Assembly (NCBI RefSeq): GCF_019891395.1
Contig: NZ_CP078144.1
Location: forward strand, 186,001 to 250,000
Direction: 5' to 3'
DNA: 64,000 nt
From: Nitratireductor kimnyeongensis
Lineage (GTDB): Bacteria > Pseudomonadota > Alphaproteobacteria > Rhizobiales > Rhizobiaceae
Every line of letters begins with the position of its first letter. The stretch's first letter is position 1. The notes under the pieces are model-generated. The model was not told the DNA's origin and did no database searches. It saw only the letters and a program-made list of their open reading frames with translations. Below are positions 26,939-35,810 of this stretch, in pieces. Position numbers and translations under genes: made by a program.

Positions 26939-28453
26939 ATGACAGCATCGCTGAAAGAGACGGGTCTGGGCCTTCGCAGCCTGACGATAAGTGTGGCGTT
27001 CGCCATTGTTGGCGCGACGGGCGCCATGGCGCAGGACAATACAGACCCTTCCGCCGTCATTCGCATCGGTTCGCTCTATGAGCCGCAAAACCTCGACAAC
27101 ACGGCAGGTGCCGGGCAGGGCATCAACGAGGCCTTCAACGGTAATGTCTATGAGGGGCTGTTCCAGCTCACCGACGATGGCGACGTGGTGGAAAAGCTCG
27201 TCTCCGGTTTCGAGATGAGCGAGGACGGGCTCACCTATACCTTCACGCTGCAGCCGGATGTTACGTTCCATTCCGGCGACCCGCTGACCGCAGCCGATGT
27301 AAAGCACAGCATCGAGCGTGTTACCGCCGAGGCCTCCCAGAGCTCGCGCAAGCGCAGCCTGGCGAACATCGAGAGCGTGGAGGCCAAGGACGATAGCACC
27401 GTTGTGGTCACCCTCAAGGAGCGCTCCATCTCGCTGCCCTACAATCTGACCTATGTATGGATCGTCAATGATGCCGCCGAGGATCTGACCTCCAGCGAGG
27501 ACGGCACCGGCCCCTACAAGCTCGATAATTGGCGGCGCGGTTCCAGCATCACGCTTTCGCCCTATGAAAACTACTGGGGCGAGAAGCCGAAGAATGGCGG
27601 CGTGACCTTCTCCTATTTCAAGGAGGCGACCGCTCTCAACAACGCGCTTCTGACCGGCGCGGTGGACATCATCACCAGCGTGCAGAGCCCGGATTCCCTG
27701 ATCCAGTTCCAGGACAATCCGTCGTTTGTCGTCACGGATGGCCAGTCCACCACCAAGGAAGTTCTCGCCTATAACGACCGTGTTGCCCCCTTCGACAACG
27801 TGAAGGTGCGCAAGGCCGTTGCCCGTGCCATTGACCGCGAGCGTCTGTTGAATTCCATCTGGGGCGATTACGGCACGCTGATCGGCTCCTTCGTACCGCC
27901 AACGGACCCGTGGTACGTCGATCTCACCGATGTCGACCCCTACGACCCGGAAAGCGCCAAGGCGCTGCTGGCGGAAGCGGGCTATGCGGATGGTTTCACT
28001 TTCACGCTCGACACGCCGAACTACGATCCGCATCCGATCGTCGCCCAGTTCCTTCAGAACGAATTGGCCAAGGTCGGCATCACGGTGAACATCAACATCA
28101 TCACTGCCAATGAGTGGTACACGAAGATCTACCAGGCGCAGGATTTTCAGGCGACGCTTCAGGAGCATGTGAACCACCGCGATATCGTGTTCTACGGCAA
28201 TCCCGACTTTTACTGGGGCTACAACAACCCGGAAGTGGTGGAGCTGATTGCCTCTGCGGAGGCAAGCGGCTCGGAAGCCGAGCGCGATGAAAAGCTCACG
28301 CAGGCAAATCGCATCATCGCCGAGGATGCTGCCAGCGGATGGCTTTATCTCTATCCGCAGATTGTGGTATCGACCGCGTCGGTCAGCGGGTATCCGGTCA
28401 ACGGCCTGAACTCGCAGTTCTTCGCATACGATATCGTCAAGCAGGCTCAGTAA
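26939..28453 (+). CDS. peptide/nickel-family (family 5) ABC substrate-binding protein
   Basis: The 504-residue periplasmic protein has a signal peptide ending near GAMAQ. It shows the family 5 pattern (IRIGSLYEPQNLDNTAG, VYEGLFQLTDDGDVVEKL, LTAADVKHSIERVTA, NDPEV-like YNNPEVVELI). Members bind di- or oligopeptides, nickel, glycosides or opines. It is followed by two DppB/DppC-type permeases and two ATPases, so the operon is complete. AAGGACAAG precedes the start. The ligand is unknown, and the adjacent deoC unit is separated by a hairpin, so no functional link is claimed. Confidence 0.9.
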   Translation: MTASLKETGLGLRSLTISVAFAIVGATGAMAQDNTDPSAVIRIGSLYEPQNLDNTAGAGQGINEAFNGNVYEGLFQLTDDGDVVEKLVSGFEMSEDGLTYTFTLQPDVTFHSGDPLTAADVKHSIERVTAEASQSSRKRSLANIESVEAKDDSTVVVTLKERSISLPYNLTYVWIVNDAAEDLTSSEDGTGPYKLDNWRRGSSITLSPYENYWGEKPKNGGVTFSYFKEATALNNALLTGAVDIITSVQSPDSLIQFQDNPSFVVTDGQSTTKEVLAYNDRVAPFDNVKVRKAVARAIDRERLLNSIWGDYGTLIGSFVPPTDPWYVDLTDVDPYDPESAKALLAEAGYADGFTFTLDTPNYDPHPIVAQFLQNELAKVGITVNINIITANEWYTKIYQAQDFQATLQEHVNHRDIVFYGNPDFYWGYNNPEVVELIASAEASGSEAERDEKLTQANRIIAEDAASGWLYLYPQIVVSTASVSGYPVNGLNSQFFAYDIVKQAQ

Positions 28454-28477
28454 CCGATCCGGCGAGCCGCCATACGG

Positions 28478-28494
28478 TTCCACCTCGCGTGGAA
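28478..28494 (+). repeat. short hairpin after the binding-protein gene
   Basis: TTCCAC and GTGGAA pair around CTCGC, 25 bases after the binding-protein stop and just before the ribosome-binding site of the next gene. It may stabilise the upstream mRNA end. Confidence 0.35.
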
Positions 28495-28514
28495 TTGTCC
28501 TGAGGGAGGTTCCG

Positions 28515-29477
28515 ATCCTCGTTTATATCGCCCGGCGGCTCGCCATTCTTTTCTTCTCGCTTCTGGCGGCCTGTGTGGTTCTGTTCATACTGCTCAGGCT
28601 TTTGCCGGGAGATCCCGCCAATGCGCTGATCTCGGTCGGCGCCGACGAGGCGCAGATCGCGGCCGCGCGGCGGCAGGTCGGTTCCGATCTGCCGCTTGCC
28701 CAGCAATTCGTCCAGTTCATCACCAGTCTGGCGCGTTTCGATCTCGGCACGTCCTTTGTCAGCCGCACGCCGGTTTTGCCGGAAATCATGGACCGACTGG
28801 CGGTCACGCTGCCGCTCACCGTTCTCTCGTTCCTGCTGGCGCTGGTAATCGCCGTGCCGCTCGGCATTCTCTCGGCGGTGAAGGCCGATCGCTGGTATGG
28901 CGCGGCGATTTCGGTGATCTCGCAGCTCGGCATCGCCATCCCCGTTTTCTGGGTGGGGATTCTTCTGGTCACGCTGTTTGCCGTCAATCTGCGGTTATTC
29001 CCCTCTGGCGGCTTTCCGCCGCGCGGCTGGGAAACGCCGGTCGAGGCGCTGCGCACCCTGTTTCTGCCGATCCTCACCATTGCCATCGTGATGTCCGCCT
29101 CGCTTCTGCGCTATGTGCGCTCGGCCACGCAGGATGTGCTGGGCAGCGACTATCTGCGCACGGCGCGCGCGCTTGGCGCGGGCTTTTCCGAAGCGCTGGT
29201 GCGCCACGGCATCCGCAACGGCGCGGTGCCGGTGATGTCGATCCTCGGCATCGAGCTTGCCACGGCGCTGCTTGGTGCGGTGGTGGTCGAGCGGGTGTTC
29301 AACCTGCCGGGCCTCGGCTCCATGCTGCTCCTTGCCATTGAGCAACGAGATTTCCCCAACATTCAGGGCGTGCTTTTCATCTCCACGCTGCTGGTTCTTC
29401 TGATCGGTTTCCTTGCCGATCTCGGCCAGCGGCTGGTCGATCCGAGACTGCGTGAGAGCCGGGGAGCGCGGTCATGA
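28515..29477 (+). CDS. DppB-type ABC transporter permease, probable non-standard start
   Basis: The permease has six membrane helices. It has the family N-terminus VYIARRLAILFF followed by FILLRLLPGDPAN, and the EAA-type loop near DYLRTARALGAGFSEAL. The family start requires sequence from about 28515, but no ATG, GTG or TTG lies in frame there. A strong GGGAGG is followed five bases later by ATC CTC GTT TAT. ATC is one base from ATG, so initiation at ATC (320 residues) is the best reading. The first usual start, GTG 28575, would cut away most of the first helix (300 residues). The stop overlaps the next gene start (ATGA). Confidence 0.83.
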   Translation: MLVYIARRLAILFFSLLAACVVLFILLRLLPGDPANALISVGADEAQIAAARRQVGSDLPLAQQFVQFITSLARFDLGTSFVSRTPVLPEIMDRLAVTLPLTVLSFLLALVIAVPLGILSAVKADRWYGAAISVISQLGIAIPVFWVGILLVTLFAVNLRLFPSGGFPPRGWETPVEALRTLFLPILTIAIVMSASLLRYVRSATQDVLGSDYLRTARALGAGFSEALVRHGIRNGAVPVMSILGIELATALLGAVVVERVFNLPGLGSMLLLAIEQRDFPNIQGVLFISTLLVLLIGFLADLGQRLVDPRLRESRGARS

Positions 29478-30325
29478 GCGGGCAGGTGGAAACGGCGACA
29501 ATGCCCAACCGGCGCGGTTCCCTCACGCTTACCGTGGGACTTGTTCTCGTCGGTCTGCATGTCGCGGTCGCACTGTTGACGTTGGTGTGGACGCCCTACG
29601 ACCCCACGGGCATGGCCGGTGGGCGGCTGGAAGCGCCGTCACTGGCCCATTGGGCCGGCACGGATCGTCTCGGGCGCGATCTCTTCACGCAGATCATGAT
29701 CGGCTCGCGCATCGCGCTGATCGTCGGTTTCGGCGCGGTGGCCATTGCGGCGGTGATCGGCGTCACGCTCGGCGTTCTGTCGGCCTTCGCCACGCGGTAT
29801 CTCGATGACATTCTGGCAGCCGCCTTCGACATTCTGATCGCCTTCCCGACGCTGCTTCTGGCCATGCTTGTGGTGGCGGCAACCGAAAGCGCGAGCCTGT
29901 TTTCGGCCACGCTTGCGCTGGGCATCGCCATTTCGGCCATTGTCGCGCGGCTGACCCGCATTCTGGCCAAGCGCGTTCTGTCGATGGACTACATCACCGC
30001 GGCGCGCACGGCGGGTGCGTCGTGGCCGAGCATCGTCCTTCGCCATCTCCTGCCCAATATCTGGCCGATGCTGGCGGTAAATTTCGCGTTGCAGTTCGGC
30101 CTCGCCGTTATTGCGGAGTCCTCGCTGTCCTATCTCGGCCTCGGCGCGCCGCCGCCCAACGCCTCGTGGGGCCGTCTCCTTCAGGAGGCGCAGGGCACCG
30201 TCTACACCGCGCCCTTCGGCGCTATCGCGCCGGGCATCGCGCTAGTCACGTTGGTGATCGGCATGAACCTTCTGGCCGATGGTCTGCGCGATGCGGGCGA
30301 CCCGACCCGGAGGGGCCGGCAATGA
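29474..30325 (+). CDS. DppC-type ABC transporter permease
   Basis: The 283-residue second permease has the family features TDRLGRDLFTQIMIGSRIAL near residues 57-76, the EAA-type loop YITAARTAGASWPSIVLRHL, and SLSYLGLGAPPPNASWG near the end. It starts within the stop of the preceding permease and overlaps the next ATPase gene by four bases. All five genes therefore read as one tightly coupled operon. It forms the inner-membrane channel together with the DppB-type subunit. Confidence 0.92.
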   Translation: MSGQVETATMPNRRGSLTLTVGLVLVGLHVAVALLTLVWTPYDPTGMAGGRLEAPSLAHWAGTDRLGRDLFTQIMIGSRIALIVGFGAVAIAAVIGVTLGVLSAFATRYLDDILAAAFDILIAFPTLLLAMLVVAATESASLFSATLALGIAISAIVARLTRILAKRVLSMDYITAARTAGASWPSIVLRHLLPNIWPMLAVNFALQFGLAVIAESSLSYLGLGAPPPNASWGRLLQEAQGTVYTAPFGAIAPGIALVTLVIGMNLLADGLRDAGDPTRRGRQ

Positions 30326-31128
30326 GCCTTCTCGATATTCGCGGCCTGACCCTCGCTACCGGTGGCACGACGCTGGTTTCCGACGTTTCGTTTTCCATCG
30401 CGCCCGGCGAACGGCTTGGCCTGATCGGCGAATCCGGCTCTGGCAAGTCGCTCACGGCACTTGCCGCCATCGGCCTTCTGCCGGGCGGGTTCAAGATTCA
30501 GGGCTCCATCAAACTTGATGGCCAAGAAATGGTGGGAGCGTCCGAGAGTGCGATGATTCCCCTGCGGGGCGCGGCGGCTGCCACCGTGTTTCAGGAGCCG
30601 CTCACTGCGCTCAACCCGTTGATGAAGGTGGGGAAGCAGGTGGCCGAGCCGGTCTTCCGCAGGCATCGCCGCGCGGGCGAGGCTGTTGACCGCGCAGCCG
30701 CCGCGCGCGAGGTGCGGTCGCTGCTTGAGCGTGTCTCGCTTCCCGACATCGACCGGATCGTGAAGTCTTATCCTTACGAGATTTCCGGTGGTCAGCGGCA
30801 ACGCGTGGCCATTGCCATGGCGCTCGCCTGCCGCCCGAAACTGCTGGTCGCGGATGAGCCAACTACAGCGCTCGACGTGACCACACAGGTAGAAATCCTC
30901 GATCTTCTGTCCGGTCTGGTGCGCGAAGAAGGCATGGCGCTTCTCTTTATCAGCCACGATCTGCCCGTGGTGGCGCGCGTGACGGAAAACGTCGTCGTGC
31001 TGCGCCGTGGCGAGGTCATCGAACGGGGCGAAGTCCATGCCGTGTTCGATGAGCCGAAACACAAATACACGCGCTCGCTTGTCGATGCGGCGAACGCGTT
31101 TGACAAGGCGCTGGGGCCTGCACGATGA
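30322..31128 (+). CDS. DppD-type ABC transporter ATPase
   Basis: The 268-residue ATPase has Walker A GESGSGKS near 38-45, Q-loop VFQEPLTALNP, signature [11 protein letters not shown], Walker B LLVADEPTTALDV and the switch His in LLFISHDL. It lacks much of the C-terminal iron-sulfur-type tail seen in some DppD proteins. ATG 30322 overlaps the previous stop; a long in-frame extension further upstream lies inside the permease gene and is not family sequence. It works as a heterodimer with the next ATPase. Confidence 0.92.
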   Translation: MSLLDIRGLTLATGGTTLVSDVSFSIAPGERLGLIGESGSGKSLTALAAIGLLPGGFKIQGSIKLDGQEMVGASESAMIPLRGAAAATVFQEPLTALNPLMKVGKQVAEPVFRRHRRAGEAVDRAAAAREVRSLLERVSLPDIDRIVKSYPYEISGGQRQRVAIAMALACRPKLLVADEPTTALDVTTQVEILDLLSGLVREEGMALLFISHDLPVVARVTENVVVLRRGEVIERGEVHAVFDEPKHKYTRSLVDAANAFDKALGPAR

Positions 31129-31871
31129 GCCTTATTTCACTCGAGAACGTCTCCTTCGGCTATTCACGCAAACAGCAGGTGCTGCACGATGTCTCGTTGA
31201 GCCTTCAGGCTGGCGTGAATGTCGGCTTGGTGGGTGAATCGGGGTCCGGAAAATCCACGATCCTAAAGCTTCTGCTCGGGCTGGCGCGTCCAACTCGCGG
31301 GCAGATTCAATTCGGCGACATCGAGCTCGATCCCGGCAACCGCGCCTTCATGCGCGGGTATCGCAAGGCGGTTCAGGCTGTCTTTCAGGATCCCTATTCA
31401 TCGCTCGACCCGCGCCAGAAGGTGCAATCGATCATTGCCGAGCCATTGCGGGCGCTCGGCATTCCGGGCTCTCATCAGGAGGCGATTGAGAAAGCGCTCC
31501 ACGATGTCGGCCTGCCGGCGGATGCCATAAACCGCTATCCGCACGAGTTTTCCGGTGGTCAGCGTCAGCGCATCGCCATTGCGCGCGCCATTGTCGCGCG
31601 GCCGCAGCTCATCCTTGCCGATGAGGCGGTGAGCGCGCTTGACCTCTCGACGCGGGCGCGCATTGTCGATCTTCTCAAGGCGCTTTCGGAAGAGATAACG
31701 ATCCTGCTCGTTTCGCACGACCTGGCCGTTGTCGCGGCGCTGTGCGAAGAGATCGTCATTCTGGAAAAGGGACGGGTCGTCGAAAGCGGCAGGACCGCCG
31801 ACATTCTGGAAAATCCAAAACACCCCTATACGCAAAAGCTGCTTGCGAGCGTGCCGCGGATGCCGGCTTAA
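31125..31871 (+). CDS. DppF-type ABC transporter ATPase
   Basis: The 248-residue ATPase has Walker A GESGSGKST, Q-loop VFQDPYSSLDPRQ, signature FSGGQRQRIAIARA, Walker B LILADEAVSALDLS and VSHDLAVV. QDPYSSLDPR is characteristic of the oligopeptide/dipeptide F subunit. It overlaps the preceding ATPase gene by four bases and closes the operon. A hairpin at its stop separates it from the convergent EEP gene. Confidence 0.92.
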   Translation: MSLISLENVSFGYSRKQQVLHDVSLSLQAGVNVGLVGESGSGKSTILKLLLGLARPTRGQIQFGDIELDPGNRAFMRGYRKAVQAVFQDPYSSLDPRQKVQSIIAEPLRALGIPGSHQEAIEKALHDVGLPADAINRYPHEFSGGQRQRIAIARAIVARPQLILADEAVSALDLSTRARIVDLLKALSEEITILLVSHDLAVVAALCEEIVILEKGRVVESGRTADILENPKHPYTQKLLASVPRMPA

Positions 31872-31879
31872 GGCCGGCA
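31861..31879. terminator. hairpin between convergent genes
   Basis: TGCCGGC and GCCGGCA form a 7-bp stem around TTAAG that includes the stop of the DppF-type ATPase. It lies 15 bases from the 3' end of the convergent EEP-family gene and could slow polymerase from both sides. No T-run is present. Confidence 0.4.
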
Positions 31880-31893
31880 CCCGCAGTCAAGAA

Positions 31894-32751
31894 TTAGCCT
31901 TCGATCTCGACCCACAGGGGCTGGTGGTCCGAGCCCTGCGCATCCATGTCGATCCAGGCGCGCCGCACGCTCGAGGCCATGTTCGAGCTTACCACGCAAT
32001 GGTCGATCCGCACGCCTGTGCCGATGAAGCTGATGCCTTCATCCTCGTCATTGCCGGCGGCCACCCATGCATCGGTAAACCCGCCATCCTGCACGAGGCG
32101 GCCATGCTTCTCCGAGCGGTCGCCGATCAGAAGCGCATATTCCTCGCTGTCGGGCGTGAAGTTGAAATCGCCCATCACGATGGTGCGCTCGGGTACGGGT
32201 GGCGGTGGGATCTCATACCAGTCGCCTGCGATGTTTCCGCCCCATGCGGAACCGCGATGGGAGGCGTTGAGGAGCAGGTCCATCGCATGATGCACCTGCG
32301 GCAGCCGCGTCTGCGGGCCGATATGATCGAAATGGACCGAGCAGAAGCGCAGCGGACCGTTGTCCGTCGCGATCACGGTTTCAATCATTGCGCGCTGCTG
32401 GTGATACTGGTTCGTCAGCGCCATCTTGGGCAGGAGATGGTTCATGGAGGAAAGGATCGGCCAACGCGACAGCACCATGTTGCCGACCTGTCTGCGACGG
32501 TGCGTGACCGTGCCGTCATCAGCGACGATCGAGGCGTCGATGTCGATGCCGGGGCCATAAACCCAGTGGTAACCGGGCAGGCGCGCGCCGATCTCCTGCG
32601 CCTGATGGATGAGCCCGGTGCGGGGAAAATGGGTTTCCACTTCCTGCAGGGCGATCAGATCCGCGCCCTGGAGTTCTGCGACAATGCGGTCGAGGTTGAA
32701 CTGCTCGTCCTTCCCCTTGGAGTACTGGATGTTGTAGCTGACGAGCTTCAT
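31894..32751 (-). CDS. endonuclease/exonuclease/phosphatase-family phosphodiesterase
   Basis: The 285-residue EEP-fold protein has YNIQYS near the start, the metal-binding Glu in LIALQEVE, the H-x-D region around [15 protein letters not shown] near residue 195, and a terminal [10 protein letters not shown]. It has no clear signal peptide, so it acts inside the cell. It overlaps ugpC by four bases and is last in the Pho-type operon. Cleavage of imported glycerophosphodiesters to glycerol 3-phosphate and an alcohol is a reasonable inference; DNA repair or nuclease activity is the family alternative. Confidence 0.85.
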   Translation of the reverse strand: MKLVSYNIQYSKGKDEQFNLDRIVAELQGADLIALQEVETHFPRTGLIHQAQEIGARLPGYHWVYGPGIDIDASIVADDGTVTHRRRQVGNMVLSRWPILSSMNHLLPKMALTNQYHQQRAMIETVIATDNGPLRFCSVHFDHIGPQTRLPQVHHAMDLLLNASHRGSAWGGNIAGDWYEIPPPPVPERTIVMGDFNFTPDSEEYALLIGDRSEKHGRLVQDGGFTDAWVAAGNDEDEGISFIGTGVRIDHCVVSSNMASSVRRAWIDMDAQGSDHQPLWVEIEG

Positions 32752-33896
32752 TGAATGGCTCCGGCAAAATCGGGTTGGCTTACTGCAGCGAATTTGTCGG
32801 CAGGGCCGGTCTCCGCCACGATGCGTTTTTCGGTCGTTGGGTCGAAGAGATGCACGCTTTCAGGGGCAATCGAGAGCGAGCAGGGTGTGCCGGGTTCCGG
32901 ATGGCTGCGTCCGGCGGAATGCAGCACGAAATCGCGCCCGGCGAGACGGCCATGCATGAGGCGGCCGCTGCCCTGTTCCTCTGAGAAATCGAAGGCGACG
33001 GTGAGAAGGTGCGGGTCATTGGCCTCGGGCACGATCTTCAGATCTTCGGGCCGCAGGCCCACGATGACCGACTGGCCGGCGATGGTCTTGCCGATAGTGG
33101 GGTCGATGGGCAGCCGAAATTGTGTGTTGTCGATCACCGCGAAGGTTCCGTCCTCGGAGACACCACAGGGCAGGAAGTTCATGGCCGGCGAGCCGATGAA
33201 GCCGCCGACATAGACGCTTGCAGGCGCGTGGTAGACCTCTTCGGGCGTGCCGACCTGTTCGATGCGGCCCGCGTTCATCACCACCAGACGGTCGGCGAGC
33301 GACATGGCTTCCACCTGATCGTGCGTCACGAAGACGGAGGTGGCTTTCAGCGCGCGGTGAAGGCGGCGGATTTCAAGGCGCATCTGCACACGCAGCTTGG
33401 CGTCGAGGTTGGAAAGCGGCTCGTCGAACAGGAACACTTTCGGCTCGCGCACGATGGCGCGGCCCATGGCAACGCGCTGGCGCTGACCGCCCGAGAGCTG
33501 TGCCGGCTTGCGGTCAAGCAGCTGGTCGAGGCCGAGGCTCTTGGCCGTGGCTTCCACCTTCTGCATCCGTTCGGCTTTGCGCATGCCGCCGACCTTCAGC
33601 GCGTAGCCGATGTTCTGCGCGACGGTCATGTGGGGATAGAGCGCATAGTTCTGGAACACCATGGCGCAGCCGCGCTCGCGTGGCTCAAGCCGGTTCACCA
33701 CCGTGTTCTCGATGGCGATCTCGCCAGCGCTGATTTCTTCAAGCCCGGCGATCATGCGCAGAAGCGTGGACTTGCCGCAGCCCGAAGGGCCGAGAATGAC
33801 GATGAACTCGCCATCGTGAATGTCGAGGTCGACACCATGGACGACCTGGTTCTTGCCGTAGAATTTCTCGACCTTGCGAATGTTGATATCGGCCAT
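32748..33896 (-). CDS. ugpC: glycerol-3-phosphate ABC importer ATPase
   Basis: The 382-residue ATPase has Walker [10 protein letters not shown], signature [11 protein letters not shown], Walker [16 protein letters not shown], switch His in [16 protein letters not shown], and a C-terminal MalK-like regulatory domain from about residue 240. The sequence [13 protein letters not shown] and position after ugpB, ugpA and ugpE support UgpC. It energises uptake of glycerol 3-phosphate and its diesters. It overlaps the EEP gene start by four bases. Confidence 0.9.
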   Translation of the reverse strand: MADINIRKVEKFYGKNQVVHGVDLDIHDGEFIVILGPSGCGKSTLLRMIAGLEEISAGEIAIENTVVNRLEPRERGCAMVFQNYALYPHMTVAQNIGYALKVGGMRKAERMQKVEATAKSLGLDQLLDRKPAQLSGGQRQRVAMGRAIVREPKVFLFDEPLSNLDAKLRVQMRLEIRRLHRALKATSVFVTHDQVEAMSLADRLVVMNAGRIEQVGTPEEVYHAPASVYVGGFIGSPAMNFLPCGVSEDGTFAVIDNTQFRLPIDPTIGKTIAGQSVIVGLRPEDLKIVPEANDPHLLTVAFDFSEEQGSGRLMHGRLAGRDFVLHSAGRSHPEPGTPCSLSIAPESVHLFDPTTEKRIVAETGPADKFAAVSQPDFAGAIQ

Positions 33897-33916
33897 GATG
33901 ACAGCCTTTCTCTAGA

Positions 33917-34834
33917 CTATTTTTCGGTGCTGATGAGGCCGCGCACGAACCAGCGTTGCATGAGGACAACGACGAGCAGCGGCGGCAGCATGACGATGAG
34001 TGTTCCGGCCATGGCGACGTTCCAGTCGGCAATGGCGTCAGGGCCGGGGATGAGGCGGCGCAGCTCCATCACCACGGTGGAGTAGTTGGCCCGGTCGGTG
34101 ATGATGAGCAGCGGCCACAGATACTGGTTCCACGCATAGACAAACATGATGGTGGCAAGAGCCGCGATGTTGGTGCGCGACAGGGGCAGCAGAACCTCGA
34201 TGAAGAAACGGAACGGGCCGGAGCCGTCCATCTTGGCCGCTTCCACCAGTTCGTCGGGAATGGTGAGGAAGAACTGGCGATAGAGAAACGTGCCGGTGGC
34301 CGTCGCCACCAGCGGCAGGATCAGGCCCGTATAGGAATTCAGCATGTTCCATTCGAGCGAGAGCTCGACGCCGGAGACCTGCGCGATCAGCCAGCTTATG
34401 CCGGTGACATCGAGGATGGTCTGGAACGGGTAGAGCGCGTTGGCGGCCACCGAGTAGGTGGGCACGATGCGCACTTCCAGCGGCAACATCAGGGTAATGA
34501 AGATCACCCAGAAAAACACCATGCGCAGGCGGTAGTTGAAGAAGACGATGGAGAAGGCGCTGATGGCCGAGATGATCACCTTGCCGATCACGACGGCGAT
34601 GGCGACGATCATCGAATTCATGAACTTCACGCCGAATTCGGCGCGGGTCCATGCGGCGGTGAGATTGTTCCACAATTCCCCACCGGGGAGGTAGTGCACA
34701 TTGGTCGAGTTGACCTCGGCCACGGTCAGCGTGGCGGCGACGAATGCGAGCCAGATCGGTACGATCAGAAGCAGGGCGCCGGCGACGAGGATCACATGGG
34801 TGACGATGTTGAGGAGGGGGGTGCGTTCGATCAT
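33917..34834 (-). CDS. ugpE: glycerol-3-phosphate ABC importer permease
   Basis: The 305-residue MalG-type permease starts with a hydrophobic helix (IVTHVILVAGALLLIVPIWL). It carries the conserved EAA loop DELVEAAKMDGSGPFRFF near residues 198-215, and IPTYSVAAN-like sequence (RIVPTYSVAANALYPF) typical of UgpE. It follows ugpA by 10 bases and precedes ugpC by 20 bases. It forms the inner-membrane channel with UgpA. Confidence 0.9.
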   Translation of the reverse strand: MIERTPLLNIVTHVILVAGALLLIVPIWLAFVAATLTVAEVNSTNVHYLPGGELWNNLTAAWTRAEFGVKFMNSMIVAIAVVIGKVIISAISAFSIVFFNYRLRMVFFWVIFITLMLPLEVRIVPTYSVAANALYPFQTILDVTGISWLIAQVSGVELSLEWNMLNSYTGLILPLVATATGTFLYRQFFLTIPDELVEAAKMDGSGPFRFFIEVLLPLSRTNIAALATIMFVYAWNQYLWPLLIITDRANYSTVVMELRRLIPGPDAIADWNVAMAGTLIVMLPPLLVVVLMQRWFVRGLISTEK

Positions 34835-34844
34835 GGCTTGCTCC

Positions 34845-35729
34845 TCACGTGTAGTGCACGCGGCGTTCGATGAAGCGGAACTGGAAGAAGGTCATGAGGA
34901 TGACGAGCCCCATGAGAACCAGTGACTGCGCAGCGGCACCCGAATAATCGAGCCCCTGAAAGCCATCGACATAGATCTTGTAGACCATCAGCTCGGTGGC
35001 GCGGGCCGGACCGCCTTCGGTCAGAATGTCGACAATGCCGAAGGAGTCCGTGAAGGAATCCGTCATGTTGATGACCAGCAGGAAGAAGATGGTCGGCGCG
35101 AGCAGCGGAAGCTGCAGGTCGAGCATGCGGCGCATCACCCGCGCACCATCCATGGAGCCGGCCTCGATCAGTGAGCGCGGAATGGACTGGAGACCGGCCA
35201 GAAAGAAAATGAAGGAATAGGAGACCTGTTTCCACGCCTGGGTGATGATGATCGCCGTCATGGCATCGACGCCGGAGAGTGCCGGGTTCCACAGACCGGG
35301 CGACAGCGTGTTGAGATAGGCAAAGACGCCTGATTGAGGATTGAAAAGAAAGCGGAACGCGAGCGCCGCGGCTGGTGCCGCGATGGCATAGGGCCAGATC
35401 ATCCCGACGCGGAAGAAACGATAGCCGCGCAACTGTCGGTCGGCAAAGAGCGCCAGCACCAGCGCGATGGACATAGCAAGCCCGGTCGAAAGCACGGCGA
35501 AGATAATGCTGCGCCAGATAGAGGCCCAGTAGGTTTCGTCAGAGAAAACGGCCTTGAAATTGTCGAGCCCGACCCATTGATTGCCGCCGCCGAAGGGCTG
35601 CTCAAGGGTGAATGCCCAGTACATGGCCTGCGATGCCGGCCAATAGAAGAACACGAATATGATCAGCAACTGGGGGGCAATGAAGAGATAGGCCAGCCAG
35701 TTGGCCTTGAAATAAGCGCGCTTTTGCAT
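34845..35729 (-). CDS. ugpA: glycerol-3-phosphate ABC importer permease
   Basis: The 294-residue MalF-type permease has six helices, starting LAYLFIAPQLLIIFVFFYWP, and the EAA loop PRSLIEAGSMDGARVMRRM. The long GDSFTDSFG-type run NMTDSFTDSFGIVDILTEGG is typical of UgpA. The start MQKRAYFKANW at 35729 fits the family; an earlier in-frame start adds 15 residues overlapping the hairpin after ugpB. It lies 81 bases after ugpB. Confidence 0.9.
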   Translation of the reverse strand: MQKRAYFKANWLAYLFIAPQLLIIFVFFYWPASQAMYWAFTLEQPFGGGNQWVGLDNFKAVFSDETYWASIWRSIIFAVLSTGLAMSIALVLALFADRQLRGYRFFRVGMIWPYAIAAPAAALAFRFLFNPQSGVFAYLNTLSPGLWNPALSGVDAMTAIIITQAWKQVSYSFIFFLAGLQSIPRSLIEAGSMDGARVMRRMLDLQLPLLAPTIFFLLVINMTDSFTDSFGIVDILTEGGPARATELMVYKIYVDGFQGLDYSGAAAQSLVLMGLVILMTFFQFRFIERRVHYT

Positions 35730-35769
35730 GGACGTTCCGAGGGTTGCGGAGGCAGGCTGAAATGGATGC

Positions 35770-35791
35770 GCCACGGCTAACCAGCCGTGGC
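35770..35791 (-). repeat. stem-loop between ugpB and ugpA
   Basis: GCCACGGCT and AGCCGTGGC make a perfect 9-bp stem around a 4-base loop, 20 bases after the ugpB stop. It likely stabilises the ugpB message or lowers transcription into the permease genes. No T-run follows. Confidence 0.55.
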
Positions 35792-35810
35792 GCGCCGAAT
35801 CTGCCCTACG

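Noticed and set aside
26885..28483. 532-codon open frame on the minus strand
   Set aside because: Antisense to the family 5 binding-protein gene; GC-rich codon shadow with no domain.
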